Assembly: GCA_041305385.1 (NCBI GenBank)
Contig: JBFYLO010000043.1
Location: 1-13,980 of the forward strand
DNA from: JAKAKT01 sp041305385
GTDB taxonomy: Archaea; Micrarchaeota; Micrarchaeia; Burarchaeales; JAKAKT01
Direction of reading: 5' to 3'
DNA: 13,980 nucleotides
Under the pieces are notes generated by a model. It saw only the letters and a list, made by a program, of their open reading frames with translations. It made no database searches and was not told where the DNA came from. Position 1 is the stretch's first letter. Every line of letters begins with the position of its first letter. The position numbers and the translations under genes were made by a program. Below, one piece after another: positions 1 to 6,143 of this stretch.

Positions 1-432
1 GAGGGGTTCTCAGTCCAGAACGCCCTTCTCGACATCAAGGCTGAGAAGGAGATTGAGGCTCCGAAGCCGAAACTGGCCGAGCCGGTCCCGCCCGATCCAG
101 ACGTGGTCAGAAAAAACGAGAAAATCCGCGAGCTCCTCCGCTCCAACTCCGAACTCAAGAAGGCCATCGAGAGGCTTGAGGGAGACAAGAAGTCTCTCCA
201 GGGAAAGCTGCTGACTCTTGAGCGCGGCATATATGAGCGGGTGATACGGGACAAGGAGATAAGAAAACGAGACGCAAAAATAAACGTTTTAAGCTCGAAA
301 AGAGGACGAGGAGAGAAAAAACAATCGGGTTTAAAAACTTTGGCTGACAAAAAAGTTGACAAGGCAGAGGAAGAGAAAATAGACATCGATTCAATAATCC
401 TGCGTTACCGTCAAAAGTCTTTAAACCATTAA
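1..432 (+). CDS. C-terminal part of a coiled-coil protein, possibly DUF460 family (5' partial)
   Basis: The frame is open from the first base of the window to TAA at 430-432, so this is the last 143 residues of a longer protein. The visible part begins with a short GFSVQNALLDI-like segment, then a Pro/Glu-rich linker. A strongly charged Lys/Glu/Arg heptad-like stretch follows (about residues 35-95) and looks like a coiled coil; the tail is basic and disordered. The archaeal DUF460 family (RNase H-like N-terminal domain, then a 'kGxSvxxAl' segment and a coiled coil) has this shape. That match is from memory and only the coiled-coil end is visible, so it is tentative. The GTG at 103 is not taken as the start because coding continues upstream. 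Alba follows after 20 nt. Confidence 0.6.
   Translation, partial: EGFSVQNALLDIKAEKEIEAPKPKLAEPVPPDPDVVRKNEKIRELLRSNSELKKAIERLEGDKKSLQGKLLTLERGIYERVIRDKEIRKRDAKINVLSSKRGRGEKKQSGLKTLADKKVDKAEEEKIDIDSIILRYRQKSLNH
418..426 (+). promoter_or_regulatory. Possible TATA box upstream of alba
   Basis: A TTTAAA-containing stretch lies at the extreme 3' end of the preceding gene, about 30 nt before the Alba start. A second AT-rich candidate (TTTAAAAAC) is at about 330-338 inside the upstream gene. The nearer box would place transcription start close to the ribosome binding site at 440-446, which is tight, so either box could be the real one. Confidence 0.3.
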
Positions 433-452
433 ACCAAGTGGAGGTGCGTTGA

Positions 453-797
453 ATGTCTGAGATGCCAGTGAATCCGCAAATGGAACCCCAGAAAATGGAA
501 CCCCCGAAGAGGGAACACAGCTCAAGATTCGATGAGAACACCGTTTATATCGGGAAGAAGGGCATAATGAGCTACGTCCTTGCTGTTGTAACACAGTTCA
601 ACGGCGGCGCTTCCGAAGTTTCAGTGAAGGCGAGAGGCAAAGTGATTTCCAGGGCTGTCGACGTGGCGGAGATAGTCAGGAACCGTTTCATGCCCGAAGT
701 AAAAGTAAAGGGCATCAACATCTCCACTGAGGAGCTCATGTCCGAGGACGGAAGCAAGTCCAAGGTCTCAGCAATCGATATAATGCTTGTCCATTAG
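453..797 (+). CDS. albA: Alba, archaeal DNA/RNA-binding chromatin protein
   Basis: Alba proteins are small dimeric nucleic-acid-binding proteins that coat DNA and RNA in archaea. The 114-aa product has the Alba core from about residue 28 to the C-terminus. The NTVYIGKKGIMSYV segment carries the conserved basic pair of the DNA-binding face and the MSYV of helix 1. It is followed by a VSVKARGKVISRAVDVAEIVR segment typical of the family and a terminal beta-strand, VSAIDIML. About 27 residues of Met/Pro/Glu-rich N-terminal extension (MEPQKMEPPKRE) precede the core; most family members have only a few residues there. The ATG at 453 follows a strong GGAGGTG site at 440-446. The stop is TAG, followed at once by a T-run. 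Family call is high confidence; which Alba paralogue is unknown. Confidence 0.93.
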   Translation: MSEMPVNPQMEPQKMEPPKREHSSRFDENTVYIGKKGIMSYVLAVVTQFNGGASEVSVKARGKVISRAVDVAEIVRNRFMPEVKVKGINISTEELMSEDGSKSKVSAIDIMLVH

Positions 798-806
798 TCT
801 TTTTTC
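798..806 (+). terminator. T-tract after alba, possible archaeal terminator
   Basis: A CTTTTTTC run follows the Alba stop directly. Archaeal RNA polymerase commonly terminates at U-tracts without a stem. The KH gene starts only 20 nt later with no obvious TATA box of its own, so termination may be partial and the two genes may still be co-transcribed. Confidence 0.35.
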
Positions 807-826
807 TAGCATGAGCTGGTGATTCC

Positions 827-1324
827 CTGAAGATACCTATCTGCGAGCTTTGCGCCCAAAGCAAGGCCCTCTGTTCGGGCTGCGAGTACAGGCTTAGGGA
901 GGGCAAGATAACGCAGGCAGACGTGGACACCAGCACCATCCTCGTGGAGCTGAAGGATAAGTTCAAGCTCGATTCCGCCGGTTTCATCAAGGCAGTGGAC
1001 CTCGGCCGGGCAGTCATCATATTCACCGAGAGCGACGTAGGAGTGCTCATAGGCAGGGACGGGAAAGTCGTCTCAGAGCTCTCCCACAGGCTCGGGAAGA
1101 AAGTCAGGATTGCAGAGCACACGGGAAACGTGAGGAAGACCATCTCAGACATACTGATGCCCGCGAGGCTCATGGGAATAAACACCGTCTATTCTGGGGG
1201 CGGCGAAATCCACAAGGTCAGGCTCCTCAGGAGCGAGATGAGGGATTTGCCCGTGGACATCGACACTCTCGAGAAGGCGCTCCAATCAGTCCTCAATTCG
1301 AAAGTGATGATTCAGTTCGAATAG
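827..1324 (+). CDS. Archaeal KH-domain RNA-binding protein with N-terminal CxxC pairs
   Basis: The 165-aa product begins with two short cysteine clusters (CELC near residue 6, then C and C about 30 nt apart, in CSGC), likely a zinc-binding element. A KH domain follows, with the GxxG loop in DVGVLIGRDGKVVSELSHRLGKKVRI; KH domains bind single-stranded RNA. The shape matches a small conserved archaeal KH protein, sometimes annotated as NusA-like, often found near tRNA synthetase genes (from memory). Start choice: coding similarity runs upstream of the first GTG (923) back to a stop at 812. The only sensible initiation site there is CTG at 827, reading M-K-I-P-I-C-E-L-C, with GGTGAT at 818-823 three bases before it. 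A CTG start is unusual but gives a natural N-terminus that keeps both cysteine pairs. Confidence 0.8.
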   Translation: MKIPICELCAQSKALCSGCEYRLREGKITQADVDTSTILVELKDKFKLDSAGFIKAVDLGRAVIIFTESDVGVLIGRDGKVVSELSHRLGKKVRIAEHTGNVRKTISDILMPARLMGINTVYSGGGEIHKVRLLRSEMRDLPVDIDTLEKALQSVLNSKVMIQFE

Positions 1325-1332
1325 CTAGTCTC

Positions 1333-1341
1333 TTTAAATAA
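1333..1341 (+). promoter_or_regulatory. TATA box for leaderless aspS
   Basis: TTTAAATAA is centred about 27 nt before the ATG at 1364, and no ribosome binding site lies between. This geometry predicts transcription starting at or within a few bases of the start codon, a leaderless mRNA as is common in archaea. Confidence 0.7.
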
Positions 1342-1363
1342 ATTTCCCATCAAAACCCACCTT

Positions 1364-2665
1364 ATGATGCGCACCCACTATGTCTCGAGCGTCACCCCGG
1401 CCATGGACGGGAAAGAGGTAGTCCTGGCTGGCTGGGCCCACGAGATACGGGACATCGGCAAGATAAAATTCCTCGTTCTCAGGGACCGGACCGGGACAGT
1501 CCAGGTCACTGCAAAGAGGGGAATAGTCCCAGACGAGATTGTCGGCTCCATAGATTTCGTGAAAGAAACGGTTATCCAAGTTAAGGGAAAAGTCGTTACA
1601 GGAAAGGGGGCAAAGGCAGGAGTCGAGATAATCCCAACCGAGAAAGTGGTCGTTCTTGGCCCTGTTTCCACCACAATCCCTTTTGAAGTTACGGGAAAAG
1701 TTCCCGCGGAGCTCGATGTGAGGCTCGACAACAGGTACATCGACCTCAGGAGGCTCGAAACCACCGCGGTGTTCAAGATTCGAAGCGCCATCGAGACTGC
1801 TTTCAGGGAGAAACTGCTTAAGCTTGAATTCCAGGAAATCACCCCCCCCTGCATAGTGGCCGCTGCAACCGAGGGAGGCACCAACCTTTTCAGGGTCGAA
1901 TACTTCGAGAAAGAGGCGTTCCTCGCCCAGTCCCCCCAGCTCTACAAGCAGATGGCAGTCGTGGGCGGGATGGACAAGGTCTTCATGACGACCCCTGTTT
2001 TCAGGGCAGAGAAGCACAACACAGTTGCCCACCTGAACGAAGTCCTCCAGATGGACATTGAGATGGGCTTCGGCGACCACAACGATGCCATGGATGTGCT
2101 CGGAGAGGTCGCGGTCCACATAATCAGCACGATAAAAGAGAACTGCGGGAAAGAACTCAAGATTCTTGGCCGCGAAGGCCTGAAAGTCCCTGAAAAGGTG
2201 AACCGCTACACCTACACTGATATGCTCGAAAAGCTCCAGAAAATGGGTTCCTCCACCAAGTGGGGCGAGGACTTCACGAAAGACGATGAGAAGAAGATGC
2301 CCGAGGCGGTGGGGGAGGAGCTGTTCATCGTTTACGAGTGGCCCACTGAGACCCGCGCCTTCTACTCAATGCCCTCAAAAGAGGACCCGAAAATCTGCCA
2401 CGCCTACGACCTCGTTTACATGGGGATGGAAGTGGCCTCAGGCGCTCAGCGAATCCACATTCCCGAGCTCCTCACCCAGCAGCTCAAGAGCAGGGGGCTG
2501 AACCCAGAGGCCTTCGAGTTCTACGTGCGCGCCTTCAGGATGGGTGCGCCCCCGCACGCAGGCTGGAGCATTGGGCTCGAGAGGATGACGATGGCTGTCT
2601 GCGGGATGGGCAACATACGGGAGTGCGCGCTGTTCCCGCGCGACAGGGTGAGGCTTACTCCTTAG
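1364..2665 (+). CDS. aspS: Aspartyl-tRNA synthetase, archaeal type
   Basis: This class II synthetase activates aspartate and charges tRNA-Asp. The 433-aa length fits the archaeal/eukaryal subclass, which lacks the large bacterial insertion. An N-terminal OB-fold anticodon-binding domain (about residues 17-100, GWAHEIRDIGKIKFLVLRDR) is followed by the catalytic domain. Motif 2 is in FRAEKHNTVAHLNE. Flanking features include ATEGGTNLF, FLAQSPQLYKQ and the C-terminal FPRDRVRLTP ending typical of archaeal AspRS. Motif 3 reads GWSIGLERM. Two ATGs are adjacent at 1364 and 1367; the gene is leaderless, so the first is taken. At the positions known to govern tRNA-Asp versus tRNA-Asn discrimination, it combines His26 with a Lys at the position equivalent to 85 (see findings). 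The isomerase gene follows after 13 nt, suggesting an operon. Confidence 0.97.
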   Translation: MMRTHYVSSVTPAMDGKEVVLAGWAHEIRDIGKIKFLVLRDRTGTVQVTAKRGIVPDEIVGSIDFVKETVIQVKGKVVTGKGAKAGVEIIPTEKVVVLGPVSTTIPFEVTGKVPAELDVRLDNRYIDLRRLETTAVFKIRSAIETAFREKLLKLEFQEITPPCIVAAATEGGTNLFRVEYFEKEAFLAQSPQLYKQMAVVGGMDKVFMTTPVFRAEKHNTVAHLNEVLQMDIEMGFGDHNDAMDVLGEVAVHIISTIKENCGKELKILGREGLKVPEKVNRYTYTDMLEKLQKMGSSTKWGEDFTKDDEKKMPEAVGEELFIVYEWPTETRAFYSMPSKEDPKICHAYDLVYMGMEVASGAQRIHIPELLTQQLKSRGLNPEAFEFYVRAFRMGAPPHAGWSIGLERMTMAVCGMGNIRECALFPRDRVRLTP

Positions 2666-2678
2666 TCTGGTGTTTCTA

Positions 2679-3506
2679 GTGCTTGTTCTGGGTGCGATAC
2701 AAAACCTGAAAAAAACAGGAGAACTTCTTGACATCTGGTCAGACGCCGGAGCCGATGGCGTGGCCTTCACTGTCCCAATGGACAGGCTCGACGAGAGATT
2801 TTTCGACGATGCCAAGACAGCGAGAAATCGCGGCCTGCGCGTCGCGCTTCATCCTTTCGAGATGGGGAAATTCATCTACAACCCGACTGACCCGGCCACC
2901 CACGGGTTTATGCTCGAGCGGCTCGCCTTCACCATGGACAACATAAAAGCCCTCAGCCTTGAGCCTTTCCTCATAATCCACCCCCCAAGGATGGCTGCGC
3001 CCGGCATCAACATCTGCGGCAAAAAGGAGATTGACGAAAGGACTGCGCTCCAGAACTCACTCCCATTTTTCGACAAGCTCTCCCTCATCGCCTCCCAATC
3101 CTCGGTCTCGATTGCCATAGAGAATATGCACAATCCCTACGCAAATCCCGGCCATTCCCTCTACGGCTACAACGTGGAGCAGCTCGAGTCAATCTGCAAG
3201 GGCAGGGGCTTCGGCATCTGCGTGGACACCGGGCACGCGAAGCTTTCCATGACCTCGGTTTCGGAATACCTGAACTCTTCCCTAAACATAATTGTCGTTC
3301 ATCTCCAGGGCAACGACGGCAGCTTCGACCAGCACCAGCTCCCGGACATGAAGAACATGGGGGACCTCGAGGGAGTGATGAAGCTCCTCAACCTCAATGT
3401 GCCGATAATAATCGAGACCCATTCCGAGACTTTGCTCGAGTCGCCAGTCTCGAAAATTGCGGAAGCAGTGGGCGCAGTCAGGAAGCGGACGCTGCCCCAG
3501 GGCTGA
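2679..3506 (+). CDS. Sugar-phosphate isomerase / endonuclease IV-like TIM-barrel protein
   Basis: The 275-aa product belongs to the xylose-isomerase-like TIM-barrel superfamily, which includes endonuclease IV and sugar isomerases/epimerases. Metal-ligand segments are visible in order: LHPFEMG, IIHPP, AIENMHNP (Glu), CVDTGHAK (Asp and His), VVHLQGND, FDQHQLP and IIIETHSE (Glu). This is the usual His/Glu/Asp set for a divalent-metal site, so the protein is probably catalytically competent. The substrate cannot be told from sequence; the set fits an isomerase/epimerase or an AP endonuclease. A GTG at 2670 is possible, but GTG at 2679 has GGTG at 2669-2672 with 6-nt spacing and gives the natural N-terminus M-L-V-L-G-A. 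It lies 13 nt after aspS and is probably co-transcribed. It ends in TGA. Confidence 0.82.
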   Translation: MLVLGAIQNLKKTGELLDIWSDAGADGVAFTVPMDRLDERFFDDAKTARNRGLRVALHPFEMGKFIYNPTDPATHGFMLERLAFTMDNIKALSLEPFLIIHPPRMAAPGINICGKKEIDERTALQNSLPFFDKLSLIASQSSVSIAIENMHNPYANPGHSLYGYNVEQLESICKGRGFGICVDTGHAKLSMTSVSEYLNSSLNIIVVHLQGNDGSFDQHQLPDMKNMGDLEGVMKLLNLNVPIIIETHSETLLESPVSKIAEAVGAVRKRTLPQG

Positions 3507-3515
3507 CTGCAACTC

Positions 3516-3524
3516 CTTTTATTA
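3516..3524 (+). promoter_or_regulatory. TATA box of the interrupted tRNA gene
   Basis: CTTTTATTA is centred about 28 nt before the first base of the mature tRNA (3549), the spacing expected for an archaeal tRNA promoter. The T-rich stretch (TTTT, then TTCTCTTCC) may also end the upstream operon's transcript. Confidence 0.5.
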
Positions 3525-3586
3525 CTTCTCTTCCATAAAAAAGGTTAAGCCCCGGTAGCTCAGCCTGGTAGAGCGACTGTCTCGTA

Positions 3587-3713
3587 ATAAGGGGCTCCGC
3601 CCCTTATCAACCCTCTTTGCAGGGTTCGGGAAACTCTCGCCGCCCTTCCGCGGGGGGAGGGTCAGGAGGAGCCTGAAACTGGGGAGGGGGTGAAACCCCC
3701 TCCGCGGTTCGGA
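3587..3713 (+). other. Insertion 1 in tRNA-Thr: hairpin-rich anticodon-loop intron (about 127 nt)
   Basis: It sits at the canonical archaeal intron position 37/38 (A37 = 3586, A38 = 3714; shifting by one base gives the same product). It is GC-rich and made of successive hairpins: 3587-3607 (9 bp, loop TCC), 3609-3626 (6 bp), 3643-3661 (7 bp with one wobble), 3662-3676 (5 bp) and 3683-3703 (8 bp, loop TGAAA). The expected bulge-helix-bulge is weak: the four bases 5' of the 3' bulge (TTCG) do not pair with loop bases 32-35 (CTCG). Only a 3-bp alternative, bases 33-35 with 3710-3712, is possible. The flanks are near-copies, CTCGTAA against TTCGGAA. A splicing intron is the likeliest reading; an insertion element is an alternative. 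Confidence 0.65.
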
Positions 3714-3735
3714 AACAGTAGGCCGAGGATTCAAA

Positions 3736-3828
3736 ACACAATCCCTTTCTTTTTCTTAAAAAGAAAGGTCTCGTGGCTTCCCAAAGAAAAACGGGAATGG
3801 TCCCAAAAGAAAAAACGGGACTTGAAAA
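3736..3828 (+). other. Insertion 2 in tRNA-Thr: T-loop intron at 59/60 (about 93 nt)
   Basis: The T loop is split between A59 (3735) and T60 (3829). Here a bulge-helix-bulge-like fold is visible. The T stem GAGGA/TCCTC is the exon helix. TTCA at 3730-3733 pairs with TGAA at 3823-3826 as a 4-bp central helix. The bulges are 3 nt each, AAA (3734-3736) and AAT (3827-3829); cutting after the second base of each gives exactly the 59/60 junction. Inside is an 11-bp hairpin (3744-3754 with 3758-3768, loop CTT) in an AT-rich, T-tract-bearing sequence. TCCC (3742-3745) could alternatively pair with GGGA (3817-3820). The absence of a continuous intron-side helix next to the bulge makes it a relaxed motif. 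Confidence 0.68.
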
Positions 3829-3842
3829 TTCCTCCCGGGGCT

Positions 3843-4457
3843 CTAGTTTTTCTTAGTTATAGAATATGTCGATGAGCCAAGAAGAGAAAAAAGCACCGAT
3901 ATCGCTATGCATGTTGCCCATAACTCAAGACTTCCCAATACATACGAACCCCCCAACTTCAGGCCAGGCTCGTGATAACCAGTAGTATATCCGCCAACCG
4001 GCGTTTCTGGGGCACCACGCGCATTTAAAACGGCATCAGGCAACGCGCTCAACACCAATAGCCAGCAATGCGATAAAGCAAGCAGAACACCGCAGATTAC
4101 TACGATTCTTTTGCGTTTTTCTTCTCGTTCAGTGACAAACCCAGCATAAAACGATGCAATCGCAAGAATGGCATACCCGATTACGATTGGACCGAATATA
4201 ACCAGGTGACTAAACTGTCCGATTATTGGCATGAACATGGGCCAGAAAAAAACGCCCATGATACCGAATATGGATAGAACGGACACCACTCCCCACACCA
4301 ACGGCGAAACGCAAGCCCATACCAAGACCCTCCTCCTTATTCTTTCACTCGTGAAGCGAATCGTGTTAACTACGAATATTGCCGAAAAAAACAACATCAA
4401 GAAATAGGCGAGCCAGAGAAAGGGCCTGATAAACGAGAAAAATGCGGTTAATTCCAT
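3843..4457 (-). CDS. Multi-pass membrane protein of unknown function
   Basis: The 204-aa product has about five hydrophobic segments: residues near 5-29, 45-65, 70-105 (probably two helices), 117-137 and 178-197. A basic EREEKRKR patch at about 110 lies between helices and probably faces the cytoplasm. A polar, Gly/Tyr/Pro-rich loop (about 145-172) separates the last two helices. No catalytic motif or known family was recognised. The ATG at 4457 has GGTG about 10 nt upstream and a TATA-like TTTATTTTA at about 4473-4482 on the minus strand. The gene is visibly more AT-rich than its neighbours, which may reflect transfer or simply membrane-protein codon use. Its TAG stop begins on the base after the tRNA 3' end, and it is divergent from the ATPase gene. 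Confidence 0.75.
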   Translation of the reverse strand: MELTAFFSFIRPFLWLAYFLMLFFSAIFVVNTIRFTSERIRRRVLVWACVSPLVWGVVSVLSIFGIMGVFFWPMFMPIIGQFSHLVIFGPIVIGYAILAIASFYAGFVTEREEKRKRIVVICGVLLALSHCWLLVLSALPDAVLNARGAPETPVGGYTTGYHEPGLKLGGSYVLGSLELWATCIAISVLFSLLGSSTYSITKKN

Positions 4458-4472
4458 GCCAGCACCAAACCC

Positions 4473-4482
4473 ATAAAATAAA
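4473..4482 (-). promoter_or_regulatory. TATA-like box for the membrane-protein gene
   Basis: Read on the minus strand, TTTATTTTAT lies about 20-25 nt before the ATG at 4457, predicting a very short or absent leader. It is within the 102-nt divergent gap shared with the ATPase promoter. Confidence 0.45.
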
Positions 4483-4519
4483 TGAAGTTAATTTTTTTAA
4501 GACTTCCACCAGACCAAAT

Positions 4520-4529
4520 CTATAAATAG
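4520..4529 (+). promoter_or_regulatory. TATA box for the HhH-ATPase gene
   Basis: CTATAAATAG is centred about 26 nt before the GGTGA ribosome binding site (4551-4555), so the transcript would start close to that site. This supports TTG 4560 rather than GTG 4545 as the translation start, because GTG 4545 would lie upstream of or at the predicted transcript start. Confidence 0.6.
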
Positions 4530-4559
4530 AAGCCCGCCCAAAAAGTGAGCGGTGACCAG

Positions 4560-6143
4560 TTGAACGATATGAGGAAGCTCAGGGGCATAGGCCCCAAGGC
4601 TCTCCAAAAATTTGCTGAGATGGGAATCTCTTCTCTCGAGCAGCTGGCGGACCGCTCGCCCGAAGTCGATTACCAGGGCTGGGCGCTCTTCGGGAAGAAG
4701 GACGAATGGAAAAGAATGGTAATCCAGGCCCGCTCCCTGCTTGTCCCGGAGCTCATAAGGCCCGAGACTGTTTCAGTCGGGGAGAAGAGCGTGATGATTG
4801 ATTCGAAAAGCCCCCTCGCCCCGAGGATATTCGTCACCAACATCATGGAAATGCCAGAGTCCGCAGTGATGATTTCGCTCATAGACAAGTTCATAATCGC
4901 GCCCAAGAGGACGGGCAGCGCCCAAAGCGACTCCTACTACTCCAGCCTGTTCAAGAATTCCATGGGGAAGATTCCCGAGAGGCTGAAGCTCATCCGGGGC
5001 AGGCCCCAAGGCCTCTCGCTCGATTCCGAGCAGGGAGTCGCCGAATACCAGAACGTCATGTTCATGGAACGGCAGTTCGACGAGTATCTCGATGACCTGC
5101 TCAAGAACAGGCTCGAGAGAACGATAGAGCACGGGAAGGGCCTGAAGCTGACGGACCTCATGGCTTATTTCAACAGCATCGCAGGCAATCTCTACTTCGA
5201 CAGCTTCCTCGCCCTGATTCAGCAGTATTCCCTCTCCGATTCCCCAATCGTCTCGAAGGGCAGCGTGAAGATGAGCACAGGCTTCAACCTCGCGCTCCTC
5301 GGCCAGCCAGGAACGGGGAAGACCTTTGCAACAGTGGACATCATAATGGGCAATGCGAACGAGAGCATTCCCGCCCACGGGCTCCCGGGCTTCAACCGCT
5401 ACTGCGGGGGAATAACAGTTGCCCAGTTCATCCGCATCGGCCAGGCCTACCAGGACAAGAAGTTCAACTTCATAATCCCAGAGTTCAACGACTGGTTCAA
5501 ATACCCGGGAATGGTCGAGAACCTCAAGCAGGCGCTCGAGAGGAAAATGCTGAAATACGAAACAGTGAACGAGACAATAGGCCCCTACAAGTTCAACTCC
5601 TTCTTCTCAGTCAACTACAACACCCACATCAGCGATTCCGGCTATGAGGCGACGATTCGCGACCCGAACTTCAATGCAGTGGAGGACAGGATGACTTGCA
5701 GGCTCCACAGGATGTCGAAGGGAAGGTTTTTGGAAATACTCGATAGCCTGGGCTCCCACCTCCTCGGAGACACGGTTTTCGACCCAATTAGAATCCGCGA
5801 CCACCTGACCCTCACCTATGCGATTCAGACGAACCACCCGCTCGTGGCAGGCCAGTTTCCAAAGAAAGAAGTCTCGCTCGAGCCCGAGGTGGTCTCCGCA
5901 GTCACGGAGGCGGCGAAGACATACGTGAGCGAGCTAGAGGGCGAGATGGTCGGGTTTTCCCCCCGCCTAGTCAAGCGGACTATCCAGCTCTGCTGCTCCA
6001 TGGCGCTGATGAAATACTTCCAGTCAGGAGAATCCATCAAGCCGGGCGAGGAGGAACTGAAATACGCCCTGCAGTTCTTCAACGAGGAGGCAGAGGTCAG
6101 GATGGGCGGGGGCCGGGCGCAGTATCTCCAAGTGAAGGCCTAG
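4560..6143 (+). CDS. Helix-hairpin-helix plus AAA-type ATPase, function unknown
   Basis: The 527-aa product opens with a helix-hairpin-helix (LRGIGPKALQKFAEMGISSLEQLA, about residues 6-30), a non-specific DNA-binding motif. A long alpha-helical middle region follows, then an AAA-type ATPase. Walker A is GQPGTGKT at about residues 248-255, preceded by the hydrophobic strand FNLALL. The Walker B-like strand FNFIIPEFN has Pro where the Asp of a standard DE is expected. Sensor-1-like Asn is in FFSVNYN, and EDRMTCRLHR may hold the arginine finger. The C-terminal FSPRLVKRTIQLCCSMALM resembles the lid of MoxR/MCM-like ATPases. TTG 4560 is chosen because GGTGACCAG directly precedes it, as before the ATG at 11698; GTG 4545 would add five residues. 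It ends in TAG, overlapping the convergent gene by 4 nt. A DNA-linked role is inference. Confidence 0.78.
   Translation: MNDMRKLRGIGPKALQKFAEMGISSLEQLADRSPEVDYQGWALFGKKDEWKRMVIQARSLLVPELIRPETVSVGEKSVMIDSKSPLAPRIFVTNIMEMPESAVMISLIDKFIIAPKRTGSAQSDSYYSSLFKNSMGKIPERLKLIRGRPQGLSLDSEQGVAEYQNVMFMERQFDEYLDDLLKNRLERTIEHGKGLKLTDLMAYFNSIAGNLYFDSFLALIQQYSLSDSPIVSKGSVKMSTGFNLALLGQPGTGKTFATVDIIMGNANESIPAHGLPGFNRYCGGITVAQFIRIGQAYQDKKFNFIIPEFNDWFKYPGMVENLKQALERKMLKYETVNETIGPYKFNSFFSVNYNTHISDSGYEATIRDPNFNAVEDRMTCRLHRMSKGRFLEILDSLGSHLLGDTVFDPIRIRDHLTLTYAIQTNHPLVAGQFPKKEVSLEPEVVSAVTEAAKTYVSELEGEMVGFSPRLVKRTIQLCCSMALMKYFQSGESIKPGEEELKYALQFFNEEAEVRMGGGRAQYLQVKA

Larger units (their letters stand above)
3549..3842 (+). 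tRNA. tRNA-Thr (anticodon CGT) interrupted at two positions
   Basis: Exons assemble into a 74-nt cloverleaf. The acceptor is GCCCCGG (3549-3555) with CCGGGGC (3835-3841), 7 of 7 paired. T8 and A9 follow, then the D stem GCTC/GAGC (3558-3561, 3571-3574) with a GG-containing loop, and G26. The anticodon stem is ACTGT (3576-3580) with ACAGT (3715-3719), and the loop is CTCGTAA with anticodon CGT at 3583-3585. The variable loop is AGGCC (3720-3724), and the T stem is GAGGA (3725-3729) with TCCTC (3830-3834), loop TTCAAAT. The discriminator is T73 (3842), as expected for archaeal tRNA-Thr; CCA is not encoded. Tertiary pairs T8-A14, G15-C48 and G26-A44 are satisfied. Anomaly: pair 53-61 is A-T rather than the near-invariant G-C. 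The 3' end touches the stop codon of the convergent gene at 3843. Confidence 0.82.

Noticed and set aside
1334..2119. 261-aa minus-strand frame opposite aspS
   Set aside because: It is antisense to a clearly recognised synthetase and its composition is that of a shadow frame; no start signal or family.
3581..3714. tRNA-Pro (CGG) reading if the splice falls earlier in the anticodon loop
   Set aside because: Using TTCGGAA from the 3' flank would give anticodon CGG, but T73 and the acceptor sequence fit archaeal tRNA-Thr, and position 37/38 is the canonical intron site.
3522..3875. Short frames across the tRNA region
   Set aside because: They are explained by the interrupted tRNA and its hairpin-rich insertions.
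4773..5378. 201-aa minus-strand frame opposite the ATPase gene
   Set aside because: Antisense shadow of a frame with clear Walker A and HhH motifs; no promoter or ribosome binding site.
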